Assembly (NCBI GenBank): GCA_025526935.1
Contig: JAHLKD010000063.1
Location: 124,001-188,000, forward strand
From: Cladochytrium replicatum
Taxonomy: Eukaryota; Chytridiomycota; Chytridiomycetes; Cladochytriales; Cladochytriaceae
DNA length: 64,000 bases
Direction of reading: 5' to 3'
The position numbers were made by a program, and so were the translations under genes. This document shows positions 44,893 to 56,509 of the stretch, piece by piece. The notes under the pieces are model-generated. The model saw only the letters and a list, made by a program, of their open reading frames with translations, had not been told where the DNA came from and did no database searches. Positions within the stretch are counted from its first letter, which is position 1; each line of letters starts with the position of its first letter.

Positions 44893-46538
44893 ATGCGGAC
44901 TGCTTTGATTGCTACCCTCGCGTTCGTTGTCGCCTCCAGCAGCTCGGCTCTTGCACAGAGCTGCCAGACCGTGTACGGTCAGTGCGGCGGTATTGGCTGG
45001 AACTCGCCTACATGCTGTAACTCGGGAAGCTACTGTACGACTGTCAACCCGTATTACGCACAGTGCACTCCTGGCGCTGGCCCGGCAACAACTGCCACCA
45101 GCGTTCGTGCGACCACCACCACGACCACCCGCGCGACGACCACCACGACGACCGTTCCGCGGACGACGACCACCACAACATCGTCCAGGGCTCCGACTTC
45201 GGTCCCAACCTCAGCCGCAACCTCGTCGCGTGCGACTACCACAACAACGACCACCACCTCGAGGCCCCCGTCCTCCACCACCACTGGTGCTCCTCCGTCT
45301 GGTGTTACTCCGTACACAGCGCCGGATCTCGGAACTGCTGTGAGTATCGTTGTGATCCGGGAATGCAAGGTGCTAATTAATTGCAATTTAAGGTCTCCGG
45401 CAACCCTTACCAGGGTGTGAAGCGATTCGTTAACGCCGACTATGTTGCCGAAGTCGATTCCTCCATCAAGGCAAACTCGGCCGACTCCGCCTTCACCGCC
45501 GCTGCTACCCGCATGCGCCAGTACCCGTCGTTCAAGTGGATCGACCAGATCGCCGCCATCTCGTACATTCAGCCCATTATCGACCAGGCTTCAGCCCAGT
45601 CCGGTGGTTCTGAGATCATTGTCGAATTCGTCATCTACGATCTCCCTGGTCGTGATTGTGCTGCGTTGGCCTCCAACGGCGAGTTGCCCGCTGGCTCCAT
45701 CGCTCGCTACAAGGCTGAGTACATTGACGTGATCGCCAAGATCTTCAAGGCCAAGCCCGCCAACATCCGTCTCGTCCTCGTGATCGAGCCCGACTCCCTT
45801 CCCAACCTTGCCACCAACATCGGGCGGCTCAACTGCAACTCCGTCACCCAGACTGAGTACCCAGACGGTGTTGCCTACGCGATCGCAAACCTTTGCACGA
45901 TCTCCAACACCTACTGTTACGTCGACGCGGCTCACGGTGGCTGGCTCGGATGGGCCGACAACACCCAGAAGATGGTTGCCACCCTCCAGAATGTCGTCTC
46001 CCGTTCCAAGGCCTACAACTCCGCCGCTACTTTCCGTGGTTTCGCCACCTCTGTCGCCAACTACTCGCCCTTCGACGCGAAAGGTGTGTGCCCAGCTCAA
46101 GAGCCCGGAAAGTGCCAGACCCAGAACGGCCAGCTCGTGTACGACTTCAACCCCTGCATCGATGAGAACATCTTCACCAAGCAGCTCGCTAGCGTTTGGG
46201 GTGGCGCTGGTCTCCCGGCCCGCTTCATCGTCGACACCTCTCGCAGCGGTCAGGTTGGTATTCGCAAGGTCTGGGGATCGTGGTGCAACATCAAGGGTGC
46301 TGGTGTCGGTCCCCGCCCATCAACCAACCCTGCTGCCATCGTCGACGCGTTCGTTTGGGTCAAACCCCCCGGAGAGTCCGACGGTGTTTCTGGACCCCCA
46401 GGCACTCCCCGTCTCGACGGTTTCTGCGACCCAACCACCTCCAACGGTATCGACTCGCTTTCGAATGCTCCTCAGGCCGGTCAGTGGTTCGATGCCCAGT
46501 TCGTCATGTTGGTCAAGAACGCAAACCCCCCGCTGTAA
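44893..46538 (+). CDS. CBM1-GH6 cellobiohydrolase (cellobiohydrolase II type)
   Basis: Two exons (44893-45339 and 45393-46538, intron GTGAGT..AAG) give 530 residues. A signal peptide ends near ALA-QSC. A CBM1 cellulose-binding module follows (residues about 22-58, [13 protein letters not shown], three disulfide pairs), then a Thr/Ser/Pro-rich linker of about 80 residues, then the GH6 catalytic domain. The catalytic motifs are present: [18 protein letters not shown] (equivalent of Asp175 in Trichoderma Cel6A) and [11 protein letters not shown] (equivalent of Asp221). The enzyme releases cellobiose from the non-reducing ends of cellulose outside the cell. Codon use is strongly GC-biased (C-ending), unlike the AT-rich NLR genes nearby, which fits high expression. 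A truncated copy of its 5' end lies 1.2 kb upstream. Confidence 0.95.
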
Positions 46539-46974
46539 GCCCTGGGCTGCCATGACTGCCCCCATCCTATTCCGATTTCTATGCTACTTTACTCATACTC
46601 CCCCGGTATCTGATCGGGTGTAACTAATTTGGGCTTATCCGTCTATGACTTTGTTTTCTTAAACCACCCTAATATTCCTGTCTTTTGGGAGCGACGACAA
46701 TCTAGAAGTTTTGTGGTTGCTTTCAGAGGTTGTGCTTGGCGAATGAAATCGCAGAGTATGATAATAAAGGAAACAGCTTAAGTTAAGGTGAAATGGATGA
46801 AAATGTTCAATGAACCAGCGATAACATGAAACGATCGGCTTACCCAGGGTCCTACAAGACTTCTCACTCAGCGTTTTGAAAATTGTTGGGATTAGGAGGT
46901 TGAAACAGCAATGCGAATAATTATTAGCCTTCCATTAGCCAACGCCACACAAAGAGAGTGGCTTTTTGCAAAAA
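46539..46974. other. Intergenic, no gene seen
   Basis: This gap carries the 3' flank of the GH6 gene and the upstream region of the NLR at 46975. No other feature is apparent. Confidence 0.5.
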
Positions 46975-49900
46975 ATGGGAAACGCTCAGTCTCAGCAGAA
47001 CGATTTCTGCAACGTGTGCATCAACTTCGCTGGAAATGAAGTAATCGTGACAATCTACGAGGACAAGACCATAGAGTACGTGAGGAAGGAAGTAAGTTTT
47101 CCGCGGATTTTTTCGCATTCCAGACTGAACTTTGCTTTACCAGGTACAGAGCGAATGCGACATCGGTGACACGGATTTCAGGCTATTCGTTTTATTGAAT
47201 GGATTCCCCGAGCGTCTTGAGCGCAACGAAGATGTCGTCGATCTTGTCGAGGGTCGCTTGTTGGGATCCTCGAAGGCTCCCACGATTTACGTTGAGCTTG
47301 TCGGAGCGTCTACCGATATCGTAACGCCGCGTGCCCCTCGCGATACCAATCCCGCCAATCCAATCGCCAGTCCGACTACTGGACAGCAACCGGTTGGCCA
47401 TTCTGCGACCTCCGGGTTTCCGACAGGCGAAAAATTCGATGTGATGTTGTCGTACCAGTAAGTTATGAACCAAAAACAGTTCACAGCCGCTTATAATTCC
47501 TTTGACAGGTGGAATAGCAAAGAAAAGGTCAAGTGCATCTACGACGAATTGGTTGCGAGCGGCTTTAAAGTGTGGATGGATCTCGACCAAATGCACGGAG
47601 ACATCTACCAACGCATGGCCGAAGGCGTCGTTTCCAGCAAGATTTTCTCTCCGTGTTTAACTCTTGCTTATTCGGTACGTGCTTCTTCTCCAAATGAAAA
47701 ACATGGGTAAAATATCACTATTCAAGAAATCCGAAAATTGTCTTGCTGAAATTGAGTACGCTCGAGTGCTTCGAAAAGCGATGGTTCCAAACTTGGCCTG
47801 GAAGTCTGCAGCTAAAGCATCGCTTGATCAAACGTTTGCTGAATTGAGTCGAGTTGGCCTGATGACTGCAGGGTTGGTTTTTGTTGATTTCTCTGAAGTG
47901 GAGCCTGATCACCCCAATTGGGCTGATTGTATTTCAAATCTTAAGGTGCAGATTAACAAAAGACTTGCAGAATTAGAGCCCTTGGTCGTTTTATCAAATG
48001 CAAGTATATCACAATCAACCTTGCCCTTGCCTCAGCAAACTCATAAGCTTGATATTCTCAAAGAATGGCTCAAACCAGTTGATATTGAGTCTGATCTCAA
48101 CTCATATGCTGAATCTTATGTGAGCGGGACACGTCATTGGCTACTGGAGAGGATCAACAAATGGATAGCTGACCCTGAAGCCAGTCAAGTTATGTGGCTC
48201 CGTGGCGGGGCTGGTGTTGGGAAATCAATTATGGCATGGTTTATTGGTGCCTACTTAAGTCGTTCCCTACCAAAGCAAGCAGATGAATCATTGGAGAGTG
48301 ATCCACAAATAGATACTACCCTTGGGGCTCAATTCTATTGCAAGTTCAATAATAGTCTCAAAAATGACCCTCATTGTGTGATTCAATCAATTGCATATCA
48401 GCTGGGATTGGTTGACTCCAGAATTCATTCATACCTCTCTGGCCTTTGCCAGCAAGATCAAAAATCAAATCCATCATTATTAGATTTAGATGTGACAACT
48501 AAGTTTGACAAACTTGTGCTTCAGCCCCTTAAACAGATTACTGGTCACCAAAAGATTGTAATTATTTTGGATGCACTTGATGAGTGTGGACAAGCTGGTG
48601 GAAAGAATCGGAAGCGATTATTGGCAGCTCTTGCAAACTCTGCAAATGTGACTCCAAAGAATGTGAAGCTCCTAGTTACAAGCAGACCAGAGCCTGATGT
48701 TTACTCCATCCTCCAAAACATCCACTGCACTGAGCTCCGCCCAAACGACAGTGAGAATTTGAAGGACATAAAAGTTTATGTTTACGAGCGTCTCAAAACT
48801 TATCTTGGAATCAACAAAAAGTTGCTAGATCAAGCAGTTGACCATCTCAGTGCTGCCGCAGATGGGGTTTTTGTATGGATGAGACTGGTGTGTGACCTGA
48901 TCAGATCAAAGTCTCCGCAAACTGAAGATGAAGCCATGTTAATCATATCTGCACAAGGCCGTGGCATTGATTCAATGTATCACCAGCTTCTAGAGAATGC
49001 TCTACAGAATTCTGGTGGATCAGCTGAGAACTTCAGAAGGGTGTATGGAATCCTGTGTGTTGTGAGAGAACCTGTTTCATCAGGTGTTCTGGCAGAGCTT
49101 CTCAATATGGAAGGAACACTTGTGACAGCTGAACTACTCCGCTATCGATTTTTAATTGAAACAATGTCAAGTGGAGCTACTAAGTTTGTCCACAAGAGTG
49201 TCAATGACTTCTTGACCAGTGCCAGCCGTTGCAGTGATTCCAGGTTTTCAATCGATACAAAAATCTATGAGACAATTGTTTTACAGAGATGCTTGGATAT
49301 TATGATGTCCGATCTCCGTCCAAACATTGCAGAATTGAGTTCAAGAATAATCTATGACAAAACCCCTGCTGCTGCAGTGCAAAAAGTTCCTCCAGCTGTT
49401 TCATATTCCTGTCGTTATTGGGTTGAGCATCTTCTAGCTGTTCCCGATAATTTATCAGACATATTACCTGAAATGAAGAGATTTAGTGAGAAACATCTTC
49501 TGTCTTGGGCAGAGGTAATGGTTATCTATCAAAATATCCAAACTGCAATTGGGCAATTAGAGAAACTTTCTTCTCAAATGGCTGTGGCTAACGATATGTC
49601 AGAGAATCTCAGAACCATTTCTGCAACAGAAATCCCTGAAGACCATCCTGATATTTCCTCCGAAAAGGCAACAAAGTTTATTGAAACAATCACCATGGAT
49701 CTTGCCAGAGTTCTTGAGTACAATCTATTTCCAATCTCCAAGTGTCCTCTTCAGCTCTACTGCACAGGACTGGCATTCTGTCCTACTCAAACAGAATTAT
49801 GGAACACATACAGATATCTCCTTGATGAGACATTCCCTGCAGTCAAATTTACTATTGGCCGAGAATTGTCATGGAGTCCACAACTCTGGACACATGAACT

Positions 49901-51083
49901 CTCAAATAACTGCACTTCTGTGAAGTACTCTCCAGATGGAACCATGATTGCAGCAGCAACAGGAAAAGAAGTTATCATACTGGATGTGCAATTTCATACC
50001 ATACTGCTGACACTCGAGGGTCACAGTGATTGGGTGCAATCAGTAGCGTGGTCTCATGATGGGACAAAATTATTGTCTGGAGCTGACGACAAGATAGTGA
50101 GGTTGTGGTCAACAATAACAGGAGAGCAGCTGATGAAGCTTGAGGGTCACAGTAGCTCAGTGTATTCAGTAGCATGGTCTCCAGATGGGCGAATGATAGC
50201 CTCAGGATCAAGAGACATGACAGTGAGGCTGTGGTCATCAGCAGCGGGAGAGCAGCTGATGAAAATGGAGGAACACAGCAATTCAGTATATTCAGTTGCA
50301 TGGTCTCACGACGGGACAAAGCTGGTGTCAGGGTCGTCAGACAAAACTGTGAGATTGTGGTCAGCAACAAAAGGAGAGCAGCTGATGAAGTTTGAGGGAC
50401 ACAGCAACTGGGTGCAGTCTGTAGCACTATCGCATGATGGGAAGATTGTTGTTTCTGGATCATCAGACAGTACAGTCAGGGTGTGGTCAGCAACTACGGG
50501 AGGGCAGTTGCTGAAGCTTGAGGGTCACAGTAACTCAGTGTATTCGGTAGCATTGTCGTATGATTCTACAAAGGTGGTGTCAGGATCATCAGACAATTCA
50601 GTCAGGGTTTGGTCTGCAACAACAGGGGAGGAGTTGATGAATCTTGTGGGTCACAATTCTTATGTGAATTCAGTAGCATGGTCAAATGATGGAACAAAGA
50701 TTGTGTCAGGATCATCTGACAGCACATTGATAGTATGGTCGTCAACAACAGGGGAGCAGCCAAATAAGGTCAAAGGTCACAGTAGTACTATCTGGTCAGT
50801 TTCATGGTCTCAAGATGGGACAAAAGCTCTATCTAGAGCGCTTGATGGCAGGGAGATTGTGTGGTCAGCAGTCACTGGACATCAACTGGTTGGGGAAAGT
50901 CTTGGAGATGAGGATGGCGGTGAAGGAAGCGGCAACATAGAGCTTCAAATTGATTCTGAAGGATGGGCATTTATGGGCGATTACATGTTTTGGTTGTCAG
51001 CAGAGATGAGGGGAGAGACTTTTGAAAGTATGAAGGGAGTGTGTGTAATTAATGCTTCAAAATTGTATTGTTTTGCGTGTTAG
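46975..51083 (+). CDS. NLR-type receptor: N-myristoyl motif, beta-grasp-like, TIR, NACHT, WD40 (intact)
   Basis: Four exons (46975-47091, 47144-47457, 47509-47674, 47727-51083), all with GT..AG introns, give 1317 residues. Exons 1 and 3 have the same lengths (117 and 166 nt) as in the 21-kb copy. MGNAQS fits the N-myristoylation signal. The beta-grasp-like part runs from VIVTIYEDKTIEYVRKE to PTIYVELVG. The TIR domain has FDVMLSYQW, VWMDLDQM and SENCLAEI with Glu207. Walker A (GGAGVGKS) is at 359-366 and Walker B is IVIILDALDECG. Seven to eight WD40 units follow, diverged from each other, and then the C-terminal cap FWLSAEMRG. The protein is about 65-70 percent similar by eye to the 21-kb copy over NACHT. 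Ligand and output are unknown; membrane-attached TIR signalling is inferred. Confidence 0.88.
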
Positions 51084-52019
51084 TTTAACACAAGTATTTC
51101 GGGACAAGCCCAATTTTTTTCTTGGTCTTAAGGGTAAATCCTGGGGTTCTATTTTGATATATTCTGTACGCACATTGCTCACACACTACAAACATGAAAC
51201 TGATAGGTTGTGAGGTTGTTTGACTGACCAAAATAGCAGCTTTTCTTCATGTTAGTTGGATCCCGTTGAAACAAATTACTGGTACTAACAATTTCATGAC
51301 AAATGACAGCTCCAGCGAGATTTAACTAGTTGCACCTAGTTTTAACAATTTTCTCCAATATTTACATATGCTTAACACAGATATTAATAGACATAAATCA
51401 GGTCGAATTTGTTTTGATCCTGTTTTTTTATCTTCATGGTATCTCCAGCATCACCATTGGAAGTTGCAGCAATTCACAACATTGCTAACTGCAGCACAGC
51501 ACCCATCATTTCGCTCGTCCTGCAAAAGTTTCATCACAAACTCAAACTGCTCTACAATGACACTCTCCTTCTTCAATGGAGTGATCATGTAAGTGAAGCG
51601 GAGGGAAACAGTCTAGACAAGCAGTTGCAGAACGGTTTGGTGATGTCATGGTTAGACAGCCATAGGCTTGTTGTGGATGTCAGTCTTATCGTTGGTCTCC
51701 TTGTCTTGGCTGAAGAATAACCTCCTTCATACCAAGGGTCGCAGATATCACTCATCTCTGGAACATGTGGTATATTGCTGCATGCCACAAACCAGTGTGC
51801 CCCCTGTTCAGTGCAGCCTGAATAAGGATCGGCAGGTTTTAGGGTCTTCAGGTCGGGTCCGGGTCCATTGACCAAATGTACCTGACCCGATTGCTGGGTT
51901 TCATGAAAAATTTTCGGGACAGATACGGGTCAGGTGTCGGGTCCAGTAGCAAAACCCTTCTTGGGTCAAGAATCAGACACGAGTAAAACCCAATGTGATA
52001 GGGAAGCTAAAACGAAGCT
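51084..52019. other. No host gene; GGGTC-rich stretch at 51835-51970
   Basis: There are only short frames. At 51835-51970 phrases such as CGGGTCCGGGTCC, CTGACCCGA and CGGGTCAGGTGTCGGGTCC alternate. Such strings are common near hAT element ends, and a related GC-rich string lies at 56950-56990, but I could not show that the two are inverted copies. Confidence 0.35.
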
Positions 52020-52119
52020 ATTGTTCTTTCTGTCCACGCAGACGATTTCCAAGAAGACGCAATATAAGTTTTGTATGTATCAAACAATTTGCATCACAAC
52101 AGACATCGAGGCATGTATT

Positions 52120-52239
52120 TTCTGTCCACCCAGACACTTTCGCAACTCATTGACGGTACTTCAGTGATCTCTATCAAGTACAACTAGCCTCTCTATCAAT
52201 GTTACTAGCAATACGATTCTGTCCACCCGGACACTTTCC
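52120..52239 (+). repeat. Left subterminal inverted arm of the hAT element
   Basis: This arm reads from TTCTGTCCACCCAGACACTT to GTCCACCCGGACACTTTCC. It is the reverse complement of 54844-54964 over nearly its whole length, including CTCTATCAAGTACAAC in the middle. The TGTCC..GGACA core also occurs at 52031 and 52308, at spacings of about 90 bp. Confidence 0.85.
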
Positions 52240-52488
52240 AAGAAGTCACAACGGAAGTTCTGTAACAAACAATATCTACCACGACAGACGTCGAGAGCTG
52301 TGCTTTCTGTGCACCTGGACACTTAGAGTCAGTAACGTTCCAGCCACACCACAGCAAAGATGGACGCCGCCTTTGTTAAACCAAAGCGTAAGGTAGGGTC
52401 TGACGCAAGCCAAAGACTGGTGGACAGTCATCCGCTTGACACACGGAAGTGAAGTCTGCCAGCCCCCCAAATTTCAGAGGCGTCCAGA

Positions 52489-54790
52489 ATGGGGAACAGC
52501 ATGCAGGACCAACGCAGACAAGTATCAGGACACAGTGGCAACAACAGCGCTCGAGAGCCGAGCTCCACATCTTCTTCCAATGACTCCAGCGAGTTGGGCC
52601 TGGCTTCTCAGCGTGCACCAGAGCTTCCTGCCAGCGTTAGTTTTGCTGACTCTTCAGTGCGACAGGAGCCAGCAGCTGGATCAGCTCAACCATCAATGCT
52701 TTCATCAGATGCACATGTTGATAGCATGTCGGACTGCAGAGGTAGTCGAGGCGGCATAGCGAAGAATTACTATAAGGTTGATAATGGACTGAGAACATGT
52801 TTGGTTGCGAAATGCAAGTGGAGCCAGACTGTCGATATGATGGGATCACCAAAAAACTTCCTCCGGCATCTCTAAAACCACCATGGAAGTATTGCCAGGT
52901 CGCTGGACTGTTGGACATCGTCCCCAAAGGACAACAGACATTGAATTTCGGCTCGCTGGAGAAGGAGCAAGACTTTGTTTTCAATCCAAACGTAGCGTGG
53001 CAGTCGATTTTGGACTGGATTGCTGCAGACAATCAGGCTTTTACTGTTGTGGAGAATGAGTTCTTTGTCAGCATGCTGAAGACTTTTCAGCCAAACTATA
53101 CACCAAAGAGGGCAAAAGCAGTGAAGTAAAAGGAGATGGATCTTTATGATAGGCAGAAGGAGCTCGTTAAAGGTATGATTGTTGGTTCGCCTTCAAAAGT
53201 ATCAATAACAGCTGACATTTGGACATTGAAGAACCAGATTTCTTTTTTTGGAATTACTGCCCACTTCACCACGAAAGAATGGGAGCCACAAGACTTGCTG
53301 CTGCAGATGATTCTGATGGTTGGAAAGCATGAAGGCGTCGCCATGGCTAATCAGCTTGTCAAGTGTCTGGATGAATTTGGCATCCTATCGGGTAAACGCT
53401 TATTATGCATTACAACCGACAACAGTTCAAACAACTTTACCATGAGTGCTAAGCTGGAGACGCTCTTGGAAGATAGGGATATTGCGTGGTCTGCAGAAAC
53501 TCAACACATGCGGTGTATGGCACACATTATCAATCTTGCAGCAAAGGATTTTATCGATACATTCGGGCCAGCAGGGGACACAGTCGCAAATGACTATAAC
53601 TCCGGCGTTAATGTCATAAACCTTCTTCGACGGCTAGTCAGAGGAATCTGGTCTTCCCCAAAACGACGAAGCTCATTTATTGATTCTTGCCGATTTGTGA
53701 AACTGGTTCCTCTATTACCAATTATCGATGTGACAACTCGCTGGAATAGCACGTTCTATATGGTCAAACGAACCTTACAGCTACGAGAGGCAGTGGACAA
53801 AATATGCTGGATTGAAGATTCTTTGAAAGATTGGTCAATAAATCCAAAGCAATGGGAGGTCCTACAGAAGATCCGGGATGGTTTGAGTGTTTTCGAGGTT
53901 ATATCAAAGGCAATCGAGGGGTCTAGATATCCAACACTTCCGCTTGTCATTCCATTTTACAACGATCTTATCGATCAACTGGAGGACCTAGAGGAGGCAG
54001 AATTGGATGAAACTTTCACCAAAGCATTTCGAAATGCACTAGATAAGCTGAGAATATATTACTCAATCGCTAGGAGCCCGTGTTTAGCAGTTGCTACAGT
54101 ACTCGATCCTCGTTTTGAGGATCAATATTATTGATTTTCAAAGCCTTGGGAGAAAGATGTAGGAAGGGATCAGGTCACCCTAGTGCAGAAAGTCTGGGAG
54201 GAATCGTATAAGTCATGGGGGGTCAAGAACAGTGGTGCCGATGTTTTTGGAAATACGCCAGAACGTCAACACGATTTGAGCGGAGCTTCCGGTGATAGAC
54301 AGAAAAAACGGATGCTGAACGCTTCAGAGCCATTAGATCCATTTTCATCTGGCAAGAAGAGATTCCTGAGGAAAAAGATGAACTGGATCGCTATCTTGGC
54401 GATCAGGTACTCTGCGGTATTGATTCTGATGGGAAGCCATCAATATTATGGACTGGTGAAGACCGTTGGAAGTGTGAACTTTCCAGCCCTAAGCCAGATG
54501 GCAATGGACTATTTAGGAAATACCAGCAACAAGCGCTCCAGTCGGACAAAAGTTTTCAGCCAGGGTTGATTTGGTACCTGCAACTCGCAATCGCCTTGCT
54601 CCAAGAACAAAAAATGTGTTGATGTGCCGTCATGACTGGTTGCATCAATTGAGTGCTGAAGAACCGTTCAAAAATGATTCCCTAGATTCAAAAAGTGATG
54701 TTAGTGAGGATTTTGTAAAGGTGCATAATTTTGGTGAGGATTTTGATGTGGTATTAGAGTTGGAAGCAACGGATGACAACCCACTCTATT
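52489..54790 (+). pseudogene. hAT transposase (BED finger, RNase-H-like, dimerisation domain), interrupted
   Basis: The first frame from ATG 52489 is Ser-rich and ends in a BED-like finger (TCLVAKCKWSQTVD, NFLRHL). The catalytic part follows: SITADIWTLKNQISFFGITAHF with the first catalytic Asp, LLCITTDNSSNNFTM with the second, HMRCMAHIINLAAKDF, and VTTRWNSTFYMVKRTLQL. The hAT C-terminal part is recognisable as FPALSQMAMDYLGNTSNKRS and VPATRNRLAPRTKNVLM. The frame is interrupted at least four times: a shift at about 52860, stops at 53127 and 54132, and a shift near 54568. It is therefore most likely inactive. Confidence 0.8.
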
Positions 54791-54843
54791 AAATATAAAT
54801 TGTTGTTTAGACTATTCATCTGTTGAAGTACAGTCCAGGAGTT

Positions 54844-54964
54844 GAGAAAGTGTCCGCCTGGACAGAATCCTATTGCGAGTAGTATTTGTAGAGAGGTTGG
54901 TTGTACTTGATAGAGATCAGTGAAGTAGCGTCAATGAGTTGAGAAAGTGTCTGGGTGGACAGAA
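54844..54964 (-). repeat. Right subterminal inverted arm of the hAT element
   Basis: This arm is the mirror of 52120-52239, with AAAGTGTCCGCCTGGACAGA on its left and AAAGTGTCTGGGTGGACAGA on its right end. A further shortened phrase (GTGTCTGTCTGGGTAGAG) follows at about 54984. Confidence 0.85.
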
Positions 54965-55141
54965 TCTGGGAGACTGAGTGTCACTGTGTCTGTCTGGGTA
55001 GAGTTTCTTCCCTAGCATATTATTATTTTCAGATCAGGTAGAAAACTATAGTGTCATGGAAGTATTATAGCATACATTCCTGTAACATTCCGGCTAAGAC
55101 CACCAGGCCTGTATCTTCCCACGACAAACATTACCAACACC

Positions 55142-56149
55142 ATGCCTCGAACTACAAAGAAGCGAGCTTTGAAACAATCCAAACCATCATCTGAAAGAGA
55201 ATCAAGTGCAGAACCGGTGACTGCACCTGAAACATCTCTGGGATCGGGTTCTGAAGTGGAAGAAGCAGAAGTAGGCCATGATGTCAAATTGACAGTTCCT
55301 TCAAAGAAACTGGCGCGACGTGGTACTAAAGGGGATGCTGACTATTTGCTCATCGACAGACTCTGTCCTGCTTCAGACATACGACTTTGGTATCGAAAAT
55401 TCAAAGCAAGCGGCCACAGCTACAACTCGGAGCACTTCATCAGCAACTGTCAAACAAATCGTGATGAATGCGGCCCAAGATTTGTTCTTCAAGGGTTGAT
55501 CGACCGACACAACTCTGACAGCAAGCTAGTTCGTCAAGCCCTGAATGAAATTCAGGATGAAGGCAGTGGACGAACGGAGTTCATAACAGCAGCAAACGCC
55601 TATCGTATGGAGTTTAAAAGCTCTTCCTTTCAGAAGGAAACAACATTTCTGGACTTTTACAGGCAGCCGGGACACAAGTACTGCATTTACAGAGGAATGA
55701 CTGTCACTCCAAAGGTTGACGAGTTCCAAGCGACTATCAAACAAGCAGATGAGGACCGTGAAAGGACAAAACAGGTCCTCAAACAGTCAGAACAACTGTT
55801 GAACATGACAAAAGATCTTGAAGAGACGGCAATGAACGAGAGAAGGACCCGCATCGCAGCAGAAGTGTGGGAGAAGGCTCTCATTGATGAATTGGGGAGG
55901 GTGGGTGCATTGATTCAGCACGGCAAGCACGAAGAGCTAGCAAGATTCAGGGAGATTACCGCTGCAATGGAAAGGGAGAGGCAGGTGGCTACTCAGGAGA
56001 TTTCACAATGGAAATCACGTGGCTGCCCTGGAGGGAGAGCTTGCTGCTCTGAAACGACAGGCTGGTCATTCAGAAGCTGCAGAGCCTGCGGCGCCAATAT
56101 CAACAGGCAGCCCAATAAGCATCTCGTCGGCTATCAAGGGGATTGGTAG
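55142..56149 (+). CDS. Coiled-coil protein of unknown function, next to the hAT element
   Basis: The frame from ATG 55142 gives up to 335 residues. The N-terminus is basic and disordered (PRTTKKRALKQSKPSSE), followed by an acidic patch (SEVEEAEVGHD), a compact part (LLIDRLCPASDIRLWYRKFK, PGHKYCIYRGM) and a coiled coil from about residue 200 to 290 (DEDRERTKQVLKQSEQLL). Near 56015 the protein-like signal moves to another frame (VAALEGELAALKRQ, later YPFGEEVIQGICFQ, KINEVIYDLKLL), possibly with an intron at about 56147-56201. A frameshift or a missed intron is therefore likely and the last 40 residues given by this frame are doubtful. It may be a passenger or second gene of a transposon, because it starts 130 bp after the hAT arm. 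I do not recognise the family. Confidence 0.45.
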   Translation: MPRTTKKRALKQSKPSSERESSAEPVTAPETSLGSGSEVEEAEVGHDVKLTVPSKKLARRGTKGDADYLLIDRLCPASDIRLWYRKFKASGHSYNSEHFISNCQTNRDECGPRFVLQGLIDRHNSDSKLVRQALNEIQDEGSGRTEFITAANAYRMEFKSSSFQKETTFLDFYRQPGHKYCIYRGMTVTPKVDEFQATIKQADEDRERTKQVLKQSEQLLNMTKDLEETAMNERRTRIAAEVWEKALIDELGRVGALIQHGKHEELARFREITAAMERERQVATQEISQWKSRGCPGGRACCSETTGWSFRSCRACGANINRQPNKHLVGYQGDW

Positions 56150-56509
56150 AATTCCGAAGGTACATCGAACCAGTTCTACAACGAGTTCCCTTGCATTGCT
56201 TAGCCTGCAGCAGCACCGTCGTACAGCTATCCTTTTGGTGAAGAGGTCATCCAGGGCATCTGCTTCCAGATGCATAAGATCAATGAGGTTATTTATGACC
56301 TTAAATTGCTGTCTCTTCCACTATCAATCAAGTTTGTCAGCCTTAACTAAGAAGTCCTCTTCCGAAATGAGTTCTTACAGCCCCTATTTGTTGAATCTGA
56401 TGACCGCTCAAGCCGAACATCAACTTCAAGTAGCAGTGCTCGGAGCAGCCTTACTCTTCTTAGGGCGCACATTTTGCTGGGAAACTGGATACGGCACAAC
56501 AACTCGCTA

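Larger units (their letters stand above)
52020..55010 (+). mobile_element. hAT-superfamily DNA transposon, decayed
   Basis: Two inverted arms of about 120 bp (52120-52239 and 54844-54964) enclose a transposase region. Both arms start and end with the phrase TTCTGTCCACCCAGACACTT (or a close variant). Further copies of that phrase flank the arms on the left (52031, 52308) and on the right (near 54985). The transposase inside shows BED, RNase-H-like and C-terminal dimerisation parts in the order of hAT elements. No clear 8-bp target-site duplication was found, so the outer ends are not fixed. The element is not intact because its transposase frame is interrupted. Confidence 0.75.

Noticed and set aside
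45054-45386. Minus-strand Val-rich ORF and plus-strand Arg/Pro-rich ORF at the GH6 linker
   Set aside because: Both are shadows of the Thr/Ser-rich linker in other frames; the CBM1-GH6 frame explains the sequence.
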